A stretch of 64,000 nucleotides of DNA from positions 148,328 to 212,327 of the forward strand of contig NZ_WMIE01000006.1 of assembly GCF_009711225.1 (NCBI RefSeq). Reading direction: 5' to 3'. The position numbers were made by a program, and so were the translations under genes. The notes beneath the pieces were generated by a model. It saw only the letters and a program-made list of their open reading frames with translations, did no database searches and had not been told where the DNA came from. Shown here piece after piece: positions 17,346 through 26,229 of this stretch. The first letter of the stretch is position 1. Each line of letters begins with the position of its first letter. The stretch is from Paracoccus aestuariivivens. GTDB lineage: Bacteria; Pseudomonadota; Alphaproteobacteria; Rhodobacterales; Rhodobacteraceae.

Positions 17346-18578
17346 ATGACCATCCATGACCCCAGATCGCAACCCCTGACCAGCCCTCCGGTCGCGCCGG
17401 ACCGGATCGAGACCCGCGCCCAGGCGCTTGAGGCCGCGCGTCATCTCGCCGCCGACTGGGCCCCGAAGGCCGCCGAGCGCGACCGGCACCGCATCCTGCC
17501 CTTTGACGAGATCGCCGCCTTCACCGCCTCGGGGTTGGGGGCGCTGACCGTGCCAAAGGCCCATGGCGGGCCGGGGCTGGATTATCTGACGCTGGCCGAG
17601 GTGTTCGAGATCCTATGTGCGGCGGACAGTTCGGTCGGCCAGATCCCGCAGAACCATTTCGGCGTCCTCCAGCTTCTGTCCGAAGCGGGCAGCCCCCAGC
17701 AGAAAGCGCGCTGGTATGCCGAGGTGCTGGCCGGTGCGCGGATCGGAAATGCAGGGCCGGAAAAGGGTCGCAAGGCCCTGACCCATAACACGACCGGACT
17801 ATCGCGCGGCACGGATGGCGATCTGCGGCTGAACGGTCGGCGCTTCTATTCGACGGGCGCGATCTTTGCCCATTGGATTCCGACCCGCGCCAATGACGAA
17901 CAGGGCCGCCCCGTACAGGTCTGCGTTCCCCATGACGCGGCAGGAGTCGAGGTCATCGACGACTGGTCAAGCTTCGGCCAGCGGACGACCGCCTCGGGGA
18001 CGGTGGTTTTCGACAATGTGCGGATACCCCCTGACCAGATCATTCCGGTCTGGCAGCGGGCGCAGGTTCCGGGGCTGGCGGGACCGGTCTCGCAACTGGT
18101 GCAAGCCGCCATCGACAGCGGCATCGCCATCGGGGCCTTGGACGAAGCCATCGCCTTTGTCCGCGACAAGTCGCGGCCCTGGGTCGATTCCGGCGTCGCC
18201 CGTGCTCAGGACGATCCATATATCATCGCCGAGATCGGCCGGTTGCAGATCGACATATGGGCGGCCCGCGCGGTCCTGCATGACGCCGCGCGCCTGCTGA
18301 ACCAGATCGCCGCCAGCGAGATCACCGAGGAATCCAGCGCCCGCGCCTCGGTCGCGGTAGCCGAGGCCAAGATCCTGACCTCGGAAGCCGCGCTGAACAC
18401 CGCCGAGAAGCTTTTCGAACTGGCCGGTTCATCCGCCACCCGCGCCGCGCCGAATCTGGGCCGGATCTGGCGCAACGCCCGCGTCCATACGCTGCATGAC
18501 CCGCTGCGCTGGAAATACCACCTGCTGGGCAACTGGCACCTGAACGACGCCCTGCCCGCACGTCATCAATGGAACTGA
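17346..18578 (+). CDS. SfnB family sulfur-acquisition oxidoreductase (acyl-CoA dehydrogenase fold), copy 1
   Basis: 410 residues from the ATG at 17346, after a CGCAAGGATTTCCCC leader. It has the acyl-CoA dehydrogenase fold: N-terminal helical domain with ALTVPKAHGGPGLDYLTLAE, the beta domain with GQRTTASGTVVFDNVRIP, and the C-terminal helical bundle. The segment GQIPQNHFGVL is typical of the SfnB/DszC branch of FMNH2-dependent monooxygenases, which oxidise sulfur atoms or C-S bonds instead of dehydrogenating acyl-CoA. It is followed by a close paralogue after one base. Substrate unknown; a sulfide, sulfoxide or sulfone is likely from context. Confidence 0.85.
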   Translation: MTIHDPRSQPLTSPPVAPDRIETRAQALEAARHLAADWAPKAAERDRHRILPFDEIAAFTASGLGALTVPKAHGGPGLDYLTLAEVFEILCAADSSVGQIPQNHFGVLQLLSEAGSPQQKARWYAEVLAGARIGNAGPEKGRKALTHNTTGLSRGTDGDLRLNGRRFYSTGAIFAHWIPTRANDEQGRPVQVCVPHDAAGVEVIDDWSSFGQRTTASGTVVFDNVRIPPDQIIPVWQRAQVPGLAGPVSQLVQAAIDSGIAIGALDEAIAFVRDKSRPWVDSGVARAQDDPYIIAEIGRLQIDIWAARAVLHDAARLLNQIAASEITEESSARASVAVAEAKILTSEAALNTAEKLFELAGSSATRAAPNLGRIWRNARVHTLHDPLRWKYHLLGNWHLNDALPARHQWN

Positions 18579-18579
18579 C

Positions 18580-19794
18580 ATGACCAAGACCGCCCCCCAG
18601 CCCGCCCCGCCCCCCGCCGAGGTCCACCTGATCGCGAGTGACGCGGAAGCCATCGAGACCGCCCACAGCCTTGCCGCCGAATTCGCGGCCTATGCCTCGG
18701 TGCGCGACCGTGACCGCATCCTGCCATGGCAACAGCTGGAACGTTTCAGCGCCTCGGGACTATGGGGGATCAGCGTGCCCCGCGAACATGGCGGGGCCGG
18801 AGTCTCGGTCGTGACGCTGGCGCGGGTCATCGCCATCATCGGCGCGGCGGATGGCTCGCTGGCCCAGATTCCGCAGAACCATTTCTACGCGCTGGAAGTC
18901 CTGCGCAGCGGCGGCAGCCCCGACCAACAGGCCCGCTTCAACGCGCTGGCGCTGGCGGGCCACCGCTTCGGCAACGCGCTGGCCGAGATCGGCGCAAGGG
19001 ATTTCAACCGCCGCACCCGACTAAGCCGCGATGGCGACAGGCTGTTCGTCACCGGACAGAAATTCTACTGCACCGGAGCGATCTTTGCCCATTGGATCCC
19101 GACCCTTGTCGTGGACGAGGACGAGCGCCAGCAGATCGTCTTCATCCCGCGCGCGGCGGACGGCGTCTCGGTCACGGATGACTGGGACGGGTTCGGGCAG
19201 CGCGTGACCGGATCTGGCTCGGTCGCGTTCGACAGGGTCGAGGTGCAGCCGGACTGGGTCGTGCCGTTCCAGTCGAGTTTCGAGAACCCGACCCCGATCG
19301 GCCCTCTGGCGCAGATCCTGCATGCGGCAATCGACCTTGGCATCGGCAAGGGGGCGTTTCAGGACACGCTGCCCTTCATCCATGAACGCGCAAGGCCGTG
19401 GCTGGATTCGGGGGTGGACCGCGCCGCCGACGATCCCTTGCTGGTCGCGGGCGTCGGTGATGTCGCGCTGCGCCTGCGCGCCGCCGAGGCATTGCTGCAC
19501 CGCGCCGGACGCGCCGTGGACGAGGCCATCGCCGACACGACGGATTTCACCGTGGCGCAGGCCTCGCTTGCGGTCGCGGCGGCGCGGGCGCTGACGACGA
19601 CGGCGGGCCTTCTGGCCGCATCGAAACTGTTCGAGCTGACCGGAACCTCGGCCACCCTGACCGAGGACAATCTGGACCGGCACTGGCGCAATGTCCGCAC
19701 CCACAGCCTGCACGATCCGGTGCGCTGGAAATACCACGCGATCGGCAATCACAGCCTGAACGGCATCAATCCGCCGCGACACGGAGCAATCTGA
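18580..19794 (+). CDS. SfnB family sulfur-acquisition oxidoreductase, copy 2
   Basis: 404 residues, colinear with the gene before it: GISVPREHGGAGVSVVTLAR, QIPQNHFYALEVL and FYCTGAIFAHWIPTL recur at equivalent positions, so the pair arose by duplication but has diverged well. Known DszC-like enzymes work as homotetramers with reduced FMN supplied by a separate reductase; none is encoded here, so a housekeeping flavin reductase must serve. The stop codon overlaps the ATG of the next gene. Two paralogues could act on successive oxidation states of one substrate or on two substrates. Confidence 0.85.
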   Translation: MTKTAPQPAPPPAEVHLIASDAEAIETAHSLAAEFAAYASVRDRDRILPWQQLERFSASGLWGISVPREHGGAGVSVVTLARVIAIIGAADGSLAQIPQNHFYALEVLRSGGSPDQQARFNALALAGHRFGNALAEIGARDFNRRTRLSRDGDRLFVTGQKFYCTGAIFAHWIPTLVVDEDERQQIVFIPRAADGVSVTDDWDGFGQRVTGSGSVAFDRVEVQPDWVVPFQSSFENPTPIGPLAQILHAAIDLGIGKGAFQDTLPFIHERARPWLDSGVDRAADDPLLVAGVGDVALRLRAAEALLHRAGRAVDEAIADTTDFTVAQASLAVAAARALTTTAGLLAASKLFELTGTSATLTEDNLDRHWRNVRTHSLHDPVRWKYHAIGNHSLNGINPPRHGAI

Positions 19795-21182
19795 TGGCAT
19801 ATGAGAAACTGGGCCGGCACATCATCGTCAACGCCTTCAACATGAACTCGGTCGGCCATATCAATCACGGCCAATGGACCCATCCGCGCGACCGCTCGCA
19901 GGATTACACGCGTCTGGATTACTGGACCGATCTGGCGAAAACGCTGGAGCGCGGCCTGTTCGACGGGCTGTTTCTGGCCGATATCCTTGGCACCTACGAC
20001 ATCTATGGCGGTGGCGTCGATCTGACGCTGCGCGAATCCGTGCAACTGCCGGTCAATGATCCGGTGCTGCTGGTCTCGGCCATGGCGGCGGTGACGCAGA
20101 ATCTGGGTTTCGGCGTCACGGTGAACGTCAATCAGGAAGCGCCATACACCTTTGCCCGCAGGCTTTCGACGCTGGATCACCTGACCGGGGGCCGGATCGG
20201 CTGGAACATCGTGACCGGCTATCTGGACAGCGCGGCCCGCGCGGTCGGGCGCGACGGCCAGTCGGGACACGATCAACGCTACGATCAGGCCGACGAATAT
20301 CTCGATGTGCTTTACAAGCTGATGGAAGGATCGTGGGATGATGACGCGGTGATCCGCGATCCCGCCGCCCGCATCTATGCAGATCCGGCGAAGGTCCGGA
20401 AGATCACCCATCATGGCCGCTTCTACGATGTCGAGGGCTGGCATTTGTCCGAGCCCTCGCCGCAGCGGGTTCCGGTGCTGTTTCAGGCCGGTACCTCGGG
20501 TCGCGGCAAGCTGTTCGCCGCGCGCCATGCGGAATGCGTCTTCATCTCGGCCCCCGAAAAGGAACTGGCGCGCAAGGCCGCCCGCAGCATCCGCGAGGCG
20601 GTGCGGGATGCGGGCCGAGATCCCGCCGATATCCGCATCATCATCGGGATCAATGTCGTCACCGACCGCAGCGCGAAAGCCGCGCGCGAGAAGCTTGAGG
20701 AATACCGCCTCCATTCCAGTCCCGAGGCCGGCCTGGTGCATTTCGCGGCTTCGACCGGCATCGATTTCGCGCGCTACGGTCTGGACGAGCGCATCCCCTA
20801 TGGTCCGACAAACGCGATCCAGTCGGCCACCCAGCTTGCCGAAAGCCGCGGCTGGACCAAGCGCGACCTTCTGGGGCAACTCGCGCTGGGAGGCCGTTAT
20901 CCTTTGGCAGTAGGCACGCCCGCCGAAGTCGCCGACGAGCTGGAAAGCTGGATGCGCGAGGGCGAGATCGACGGCTTCAACCTGACGCGGCTGGCCACGC
21001 CCGAAACCTACGAGGATTTCGCGGATCTGGTCGTGCCGGAACTGCAATCGCGGGGCAGCTTCAAGACCGCCTATGGCGCCGGAACCCTGCGCCGGAAGCT
21101 GTTCGGCAATGGCGACCGTCTGCCCGCAAGCCACGCGGCGCATGAGTTCCGGCCCGGCAGCACGCTGGCCGCAGCCGAGTAG
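19794..21182 (+). CDS. LLM class flavin-dependent monooxygenase, NtaA/SnaA/DszA family
   Basis: 462 residues, the normal length for NtaA/SnaA/DszA monooxygenases, with a TIM-barrel bacterial-luciferase fold. The signature GGRIGWNIVTGYLDSAARAV near residue 138 and the start HIIVNAFNMNSVGHINHGQW are characteristic. These enzymes use FMNH2 and oxygen to cleave C-S or C-N bonds; DszA acts on a sulfone produced by DszC. Placed directly behind two DszC/SfnB-like enzymes and a sulfonate-type importer, it probably performs the bond-cleaving step releasing sulfite or sulfinate. It ends just before a strong bidirectional terminator. Confidence 0.88.
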   Translation: MAYEKLGRHIIVNAFNMNSVGHINHGQWTHPRDRSQDYTRLDYWTDLAKTLERGLFDGLFLADILGTYDIYGGGVDLTLRESVQLPVNDPVLLVSAMAAVTQNLGFGVTVNVNQEAPYTFARRLSTLDHLTGGRIGWNIVTGYLDSAARAVGRDGQSGHDQRYDQADEYLDVLYKLMEGSWDDDAVIRDPAARIYADPAKVRKITHHGRFYDVEGWHLSEPSPQRVPVLFQAGTSGRGKLFAARHAECVFISAPEKELARKAARSIREAVRDAGRDPADIRIIIGINVVTDRSAKAAREKLEEYRLHSSPEAGLVHFAASTGIDFARYGLDERIPYGPTNAIQSATQLAESRGWTKRDLLGQLALGGRYPLAVGTPAEVADELESWMREGEIDGFNLTRLATPETYEDFADLVVPELQSRGSFKTAYGAGTLRRKLFGNGDRLPASHAAHEFRPGSTLAAAE

Positions 21183-21201
21183 CGGCACGGACCGGAAAGC
21201 G

Positions 21202-21236
21202 AAAAGCCCCGGCGGGATCGACCCGCCGGGGCTTTT
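21202..21236. terminator. Bidirectional rho-independent terminator between the two sulfur operons
   Basis: AAAAGCCCCGGCGGG (21202-21216), loop ATCGA, CCCGCCGGGGCTTTT (21222-21236): a perfect 15-bp stem that carries A-run and T-run on both sides. It separates the convergent monooxygenase and metI-like genes and can stop transcription from either direction. Confidence 0.93.
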
Positions 21237-21254
21237 GCGGTCCGTCCGACCGCC

Positions 21255-21911
21255 TTAGCGCACTTTCAGACGACGCACCGCTAGATCGCCCGTAAATTGC
21301 ACCGCCGAGACCAGAAGGATCAGGATCGCGATCACCACCAGCATCACCGTGGTATCGAAGCGCTGGTATCCGTAACGGATCGCCACATCGCCCAAGCCCC
21401 CCGCCCCGACCGCGCCCGCCATGGCGGATGCGCCGATCATCGAGACCACCGTGATGGTGAACCCTCCGACGATGCCGGGCAGCGCTTCGGGCAGAAGCAC
21501 GTGGCGGACGATATCCCAGCGGCGGCAGCCGATGGATTGGGCGGCCTCGACCAGACCCGGATCGACCTCGCGCAGCGATACCTCGGCGATGCGGGCGAAA
21601 AAGGGCGTGGCCGAGACCGCCAGCGGCACAATGGCCGCCCAGACCCCGATGGTCGTGCCGGCAACCAGTCGGGTAAACGGGATCAACGCCACCAGCAGCA
21701 CGATGAAGGGCACGGCACGGAACCCGTTCACCAGCCAGCCGACGGCGCGGTTCAGGCGCGGCGCGGCCAGAAAGCCGCCCGGACCCGAGACGACCAGAAA
21801 AACGGCCAGCGGAATGCCCAATGCCACCGCGACTCCGGCCGAGACCGAAACCATGACCAGCGTATCCCAGAATGCCTGCTGCAGGCGGTCAACCATCTGT
21901 GCTGTCAACAT
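21255..21911 (-). CDS. MetI-like ABC transporter permease
   Basis: 218 residues with five predicted transmembrane helices, the normal MetI size. The coupling loop [20 protein letters not shown] and the following [20 protein letters not shown] are diagnostic of D-methionine-type permeases. It begins inside the end of the metN-like gene (23-base overlap; an internal ATG at 21896 would reduce this). It is the last gene of an operon with two receptors. MetNI systems import methionine or related thioethers; the partner sulfur operon and shared upstream element suggest that sulfur-bearing compounds are the cargo. Confidence 0.9.
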   Translation of the reverse strand: MLTAQMVDRLQQAFWDTLVMVSVSAGVAVALGIPLAVFLVVSGPGGFLAAPRLNRAVGWLVNGFRAVPFIVLLVALIPFTRLVAGTTIGVWAAIVPLAVSATPFFARIAEVSLREVDPGLVEAAQSIGCRRWDIVRHVLLPEALPGIVGGFTITVVSMIGASAMAGAVGAGGLGDVAIRYGYQRFDTTVMLVVIAILILLVSAVQFTGDLAVRRLKVR

Positions 21912-22998
21912 AACCCAGTACCCTCATGCTGTCCGAGACACCCGCAAACGCGTCGGGCTGCGTCATTGGCCCCAGCGCCAGAACGATCTTGCCGATGGCG
22001 CGTCCCTGAATGCGGTCAATCTGCGACAGGACCAGCCGTAGCGGACCATCCCCCGCCAAGCGGGCCAGCCGCGCCAGATCGGGCACGGCCAATCCGGCAA
22101 AGCCGAGTTCGACGATGGCGTGATCCTGCGGATCGCGGCGGTCCTTGCGCAGGCGGCAGGCCAGATCTTCGGGCAATGCGTGCTGCAGCGGCTGAAGCAG
22201 CGCCCGCGTCGCGTCATGCTGCGGCGCCCCGAAGACTTGCCAGACGGGGCCTTCCTCGGCCAGTTCGCCGCGTTCGAGGACCAGAACGCGGTCGCAGATT
22301 TCGCGTATCACGCTCATTTCATGGGTGATCAGCACGATGGTCAGCCCGAGCCGCTGGTTGATGTCGCGCAAAAGCCGCAAGATCGCGCCGGTCGTCTCGG
22401 GGTCCAACGCCGAGGTCGCCTCGTCGCAAAGCAGGATCTCGGGGCGGCTGACAAGGGCGCGGGCAATGCCGACGCGCTGCTTCTGGCCGCCCGACAAGCG
22501 AGAGGGATAGCTCTCGCCCTTGCCGGACAGACCGACAAGCCCCAACGCCTGCTCGACCCGCCGCGCGATCTCGGCCGCGGGCAGGCCCGCCACGCGCAGC
22601 GGCAGGGCCACGTTCTCGCGCACGGTCTTGGCCGAAAGCAGGTTGAAGTGCTGGAAGATCATGCCGACGCGGCGGCGCAACGCGACCAGCCCCGTCTCGT
22701 CCAGACCCGAAATGTCCTGCCCGTCGATCAGAACGCGGCCCGAACTGGGCTGTTCCAGCCGGTTGATCGTGCGCAGCAGGCTGGACTTGCCCGCGCCCGA
22801 GCGCCCGATAATGCCGAAGATCTCGCCCGCGCAGATATCGAGGTCGATGGCGTTGAGCGCTACGACCTTTCCGGCGGCCGAGACATAGGTCTTGCCCAGC
22901 CCTTCAAGCCGGACGGTTCCCGCCTTGCGGATGGCTGCGGCTGGGGCAGCGGCGTCAACCGCCGCCCCCCTGTGCAGGATCGCCGACGCGCCCGCCAT
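21889..22998 (-). CDS. MetN-like ABC transporter ATP-binding protein with NIL domain
   Basis: 369 residues from the ATG at 22998, which overlaps the metQ-like stop (TGATG); a GTG at 23010 in the same frame is possible. Walker [11 protein letters not shown]-loop [18 protein letters not shown], signature [16 protein letters not shown], Walker [16 protein letters not shown]. After the ATPase core, a region of about 100 residues (from about 265) corresponds to the NIL domain that in E. coli MetN binds methionine and shuts transport off (trans-inhibition). An N-terminal extension of about 28 residues is not usual. It powers the MetI channel. Confidence 0.9.
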   Translation of the reverse strand: MAGASAILHRGAAVDAAAPAAAIRKAGTVRLEGLGKTYVSAAGKVVALNAIDLDICAGEIFGIIGRSGAGKSSLLRTINRLEQPSSGRVLIDGQDISGLDETGLVALRRRVGMIFQHFNLLSAKTVRENVALPLRVAGLPAAEIARRVEQALGLVGLSGKGESYPSRLSGGQKQRVGIARALVSRPEILLCDEATSALDPETTGAILRLLRDINQRLGLTIVLITHEMSVIREICDRVLVLERGELAEEGPVWQVFGAPQHDATRALLQPLQHALPEDLACRLRKDRRDPQDHAIVELGFAGLAVPDLARLARLAGDGPLRLVLSQIDRIQGRAIGKIVLALGPMTQPDAFAGVSDSMRVLGYVDSTDG

Positions 22999-23807
22999 CA
23001 GCTTTGCCACGCGAGGATATACAGCTTGTCGCTGTCGGCGAAGGATTTGTGGACCTGATCCTTGACGGCTTGCGAGGCATGGAACAGGTCGATGAACTGC
23101 GCGATGCGCGGATCGTCCTTGTCCTTGGCGCGCGCGACAAAGCTGACCGCGAATTGCTTGTCCTCGATACCGGAATAGATCAGGCCCGAGGCCGGATCGA
23201 AGGCCCCCGACGCTACGATGAAATGCGGATAGCCCTGCGCCAGATCGACATCGCCGGTGATGCGGACCAGTTGCGGCCCCTCGACCTCGGTGAAGGTCAG
23301 TTGTTTGGGGTTCTCGGTGATGTCGTCCAGCGTCCCAAGGAATCCGACGCCCTCGCGCAGCTTGACCAGACCGGCACGCTCGAGCAGCAGCAGACCGCGA
23401 CCCTGATTGACCGGATCGTTGGCGATAGCGACGCTGCCGCCTTGCGGGATCTGGTCAAGGCTTGAGTGCTTCAGCGAATAAAGACCCAGATTGGCCAGAA
23501 TGCCCTGACCGACGACCTCGAAATCATAGCCGCGTTCCTTTTCGGCGTTTTCAAGGAAGGGCCGGTGCTGGAAGAAGTTCAGGTCGATATCGCCCGCTTC
23601 AAGCGCGACATTTGGCGTGGTCCAGTCGCTGAACTCGACCACCTCGACGTCAAGGCCCTTGGCCTTGGCCTCGGTCGCGGCGACCTCGACGGCATCGCCA
23701 TAAGCGCCGGGAACGACGCCGATCTTCAACGGGTCCGCCACGGCGAAACCGGCCAGTGACAGGGTGGCGGCAAGCGCCACAGCAGCAAGTTTCATTGTCT
23801 TCTCCAT
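22998..23807 (-). CDS. MetQ/NlpA-family ABC transporter substrate-binding protein, copy 1
   Basis: 269 residues. Signal peptide [20 protein letters not shown], ending AVADP; no cysteine follows, so unlike E. coli MetQ this is not a lipoprotein but a soluble periplasmic receptor. Mature start [16 protein letters not shown], then [20 protein letters not shown] and [18 protein letters not shown], the conserved MetQ ligand-site segments, and [20 protein letters not shown]. The gene lies between a second receptor gene and metN, with 18 bases upstream. The ligand could be methionine or another small organosulfur compound. Confidence 0.88.
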   Translation of the reverse strand: MEKTMKLAAVALAATLSLAGFAVADPLKIGVVPGAYGDAVEVAATEAKAKGLDVEVVEFSDWTTPNVALEAGDIDLNFFQHRPFLENAEKERGYDFEVVGQGILANLGLYSLKHSSLDQIPQGGSVAIANDPVNQGRGLLLLERAGLVKLREGVGFLGTLDDITENPKQLTFTEVEGPQLVRITGDVDLAQGYPHFIVASGAFDPASGLIYSGIEDKQFAVSFVARAKDKDDPRIAQFIDLFHASQAVKDQVHKSFADSDKLYILAWQS

Positions 23808-23825
23808 AAGTTGACCCCTGCCCGC

Positions 23826-24632
23826 TCAGTCGAGCCAGGGCAGCGAATAAAGCCGAGGATCATGCGCGTTCGATGTGTCGATCTGCGAACGGACATTGGC
23901 CGAGTTCTGGTAGATCCCGATAAAGCGCGCGACCTCGGGATCGGTCGCGTTGTCGTCGCGGGTGACGAACCTGATGGCGAATTGCCGATCCGCCAGTCCC
24001 GAATAGATCAGCGCCTTGCCGGCAAAATCGGCGCGTCCGGCATTCACGAAATGCGCGGGATAGCCCTGTGCCAGATCGACATCGGCAATGGCGCGGACAA
24101 GTTGCGGCCCCTCGATCTCGACGAATTCCAGATCGCGGGGATTGTCGGTCACGTCGTCCAGTCCGGCCTTCCATCCGGCATTCGGGTCCAACCCGATCAG
24201 CCCCGCCGCTTGCAGCAAGGACAGCCCCCTGCCCTGATTGACCGGATCGCTGGCAACCGCGACCCGCGCGCCCTTGGGTATATCGTCAAGGGACTGGAAC
24301 CGCTCGGAATACAGTCCGATATTCGGCAGGATCCCCAATGCGACATCGCGCAGATCATAGCCGGTTTCGCCGACCGCGTTTTCAAGGAATGCCTGATGCT
24401 GGAAGTAGTTCAGATCCAGATCGCCATTCTCCAGCGCCAGATTTGGCGTGGTCCAGTCGCCGAACTCGACCACCTCGACCTGCAGGCCGCTGTCGCGGGC
24501 CTCGCGCGCGGCGACCTCGATCGAATCCGCCAAGGCTCCCGGAGTCACCCCGACCTTGATCCCGCCCAAGGCCGGTTGCGTCGCTGCAAACAACAGCGCC
24601 ACCATCCAGCCGTATCGTCCTATTACACCCAT
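23826..24632 (-). CDS. MetQ/NlpA-family ABC transporter substrate-binding protein, copy 2
   Basis: 268 residues, first gene of the metQ-metQ-metN-metI operon. Signal peptide about residues 1-23 (ending TQPALG), again without a lipobox. It shares with copy 1 the sequence VVEFGDWTTPNLALENGDLD, then NYFQHQAFLENAVGETGYDL and [18 protein letters not shown]; the two are clear tandem duplicates that have diverged. Two receptors feeding one MetNI would widen the ligand range. The start codon lies 12 bases after a small upstream ORF that carries the 13-bp element shared with the sulfonate operon. Confidence 0.86.
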   Translation of the reverse strand: MGVIGRYGWMVALLFAATQPALGGIKVGVTPGALADSIEVAAREARDSGLQVEVVEFGDWTTPNLALENGDLDLNYFQHQAFLENAVGETGYDLRDVALGILPNIGLYSERFQSLDDIPKGARVAVASDPVNQGRGLSLLQAAGLIGLDPNAGWKAGLDDVTDNPRDLEFVEIEGPQLVRAIADVDLAQGYPAHFVNAGRADFAGKALIYSGLADRQFAIRFVTRDDNATDPEVARFIGIYQNSANVRSQIDTSNAHDPRLYSLPWLD

Positions 24633-24644
24633 TCCATGCCCCGA

Positions 24645-24749
24645 TCATCGGTTTTGGATCGTGTCCTGATAAAACACGACTGATATGATCGTTTTAATTC
24701 GGGGCCGCAGGTGAAACCATTCCAAAGAGCCACCCCGAAAGAGGCGCAT
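24645..24749 (-). CDS. Candidate leader ORF B (34 aa) before the metQ-like operon
   Basis: An ORF starting MRLFRGGSLEWFHLRPRIKT and ending 12 bases before the metQ-like copy 2 start. It contains CTCTTTGGAATGG (24729-24717), identical to leader ORF A. Beyond that, CCCGA, 17 bases, then AGTCGTG-N4-ATC occurs in both upstream regions (here 24703-24671 on the minus strand; 14659-14694 at the other operon), while the distance between the 13-bp block and CCCGA differs by nine bases. This points to two separately conserved elements. Translation is not proven; the ribosome-binding site (GGAAG) is very close to the ATG. Confidence 0.4.
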   Translation of the reverse strand: MRLFRGGSLEWFHLRPRIKTIISVVFYQDTIQNR

Positions 24750-25032
24750 CTTCCAAAACCGGTCGCCAAAAGATGAAGGAATGGTATCGGCGCGCTTCCT
24801 GCCAGCGGGTCGAATCAAGAGCGGGTCGTCAGGGGGCGTCACGTCGTGAACGAGCGGTGACCCCGCCATCGCATCAGCTATCCCGCGCAATATCTTGTCC
24901 GCTCATGGAAAATTGCTTGCCAGAATCGCGGAAACCCATCATTCATTTACGCAAGAAACAGAATAAGACGGCCAAAAGCGTAACAACGCATCCTGAAAAG
25001 CGACAATTGGCCGGATATTGAGGGCAGGCACA
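24750..25032. other. Intergenic region between the metQ-like operon and repABC
   Basis: Together with leader ORF B, the region without a recognised gene spans about 400 bases. It must hold the promoter of the metQ operon (minus strand) and of repABC (plus strand). The right part, 24900-25010, is A/T-rich compared with the flanks, with TTGCCA at 24917 and several A-tracts, as expected for a promoter, but I could not assign a convincing -10. No palindrome of parS type, tRNA or further ORF was seen. Confidence 0.5.
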
Positions 25033-26229
25033 GTGAACAATATGCGGCCACGGACACGAATCGACAAGCTGGTGGGCGGACATGCCGCTGCCCTCTCCGA
25101 ACGGCTGCAAGCCCATCGCGAGCAACTGTTCCCGCCCGATGCGAAACGCGAGTTGCGCAAGTTCACCTCGGGCGAAGTCGCTGAATTGCTTGGCGTAAAG
25201 GACGCCTATCTGCGCAAGCTCGATCTTGACGGCAAGGGCCCCTCGCCCGAGACGCGGGCCGGCGGACGCCGCTATTACAGCCCCGCCGACATTCTGGCCC
25301 TGCGCGAAATGCTGGAGAAAGGCGCAAAGTCGCCGGGAACCTACCTGCCCGGACGGCGCGAGGGCGACCATCTACAGGTCATCACCGTCATCAACTTCAA
25401 AGGCGGCTCGGGCAAGACGACGACCGCCGCACATCTGGCACAGAAACTGGCGCTGGATGGCTACCGCGTTCTGGGGATCGACCTTGACCCGCAGGCCAGT
25501 TTCTCGGCGCTGCACGGGGTCCAGCCCGAATTCGACCTGCCCGATGGCGGTACGCTTTACGACGCCATCCGCTACGAAGATCCCGTACCGCTGCGCTCGG
25601 TGATCCAGCAGACCTATTTCACCAATCTGGACCTGATTCCGGGCAATCTGGACCTGATGGAGTTCGAACACGCAACACCGATGGCGTTGCGCGAACGCTC
25701 GGGTAGCTATTTCTTTACCAGAATTGGCGATGCTCTGGCCGAAGTCGAGAAAGACTACGACATCGTGGTGATCGACTGCCCGCCGCAGCTTGGATTCCTG
25801 ACCATGTCCGCCCTGTCCGCTGCAACGGCAATTCTGGTGACCGTGCATCCGCAAATGCTGGACGTCATGTCGATGTGCCAGTTCCTGCTGATGACCTCGA
25901 ACCTGCTGGGGGTCGTGGCCGAAGCGGGCGGCAGCATGGACTATGACTGGATGCGCTACGTCATCACCCGCTACGAGCCGGGCGACGGGCCGCAAAACCA
26001 GATGGTCAGCTTCATGCGCTCGATGTTCGGCGAAAACGTCCTGAACCATCCGGTCTTGAAATCTACGGCGATCTCGGATGCGGGCATCACCAAACAGACC
26101 TTGTACGAGGTTGAAAAATCACAGTTTACCCGCGCCACCTATGAGCGCGCGATCGAAAGCCTGAACGCCGTGAATGGCGAGATCGAGGGATTGATCCAAG
26201 CGGCCTGGGGCCGCAGCAAGGGGGTATGA
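25033..26229 (+). CDS. repA: RepA, ParA-type partition ATPase of the repABC replicon
   Basis: About 398 residues. A winged-helix N-terminal region (FTSGEVAELLGVKDAYLRKL, then GGRRYYSPADILALREML) precedes the ParA/MinD ATPase core with deviant Walker A FKGGSGKTTTAAHL near residue 125 and IVVIDCPPQLGFLTMSALSA as Walker B region. This two-part layout is specific to plasmid RepA/SopA partition proteins, which also repress their own promoter. GTG 25033 follows AGGGCAGG; the ATG at 25042 is an alternative. The repB gene overlaps the stop codon. It drives segregation of the replicon with RepB and parS. Confidence 0.93.
   Translation: MNNMRPRTRIDKLVGGHAAALSERLQAHREQLFPPDAKRELRKFTSGEVAELLGVKDAYLRKLDLDGKGPSPETRAGGRRYYSPADILALREMLEKGAKSPGTYLPGRREGDHLQVITVINFKGGSGKTTTAAHLAQKLALDGYRVLGIDLDPQASFSALHGVQPEFDLPDGGTLYDAIRYEDPVPLRSVIQQTYFTNLDLIPGNLDLMEFEHATPMALRERSGSYFFTRIGDALAEVEKDYDIVVIDCPPQLGFLTMSALSAATAILVTVHPQMLDVMSMCQFLLMTSNLLGVVAEAGGSMDYDWMRYVITRYEPGDGPQNQMVSFMRSMFGENVLNHPVLKSTAISDAGITKQTLYEVEKSQFTRATYERAIESLNAVNGEIEGLIQAAWGRSKGV

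Noticed and set aside
17178..17564. ORFs overlapping the tauC/SfnB junction on the minus strand
   Set aside because: Short, motif-free shadows that would sit opposite two genes with strong family signatures.
19749..21188. 479-codon minus-strand ORF opposite the NtaA-like monooxygenase
   Set aside because: No motif; the plus-strand gene is coupled to the operon and has the full family signature.
24632..24760. SAM-II or other methionine riboswitch upstream of the metQ-like operon
   Set aside because: The conserved SAM-II core sequence was looked for and not seen; the shared 13-mer does not fit a known SAM riboswitch.
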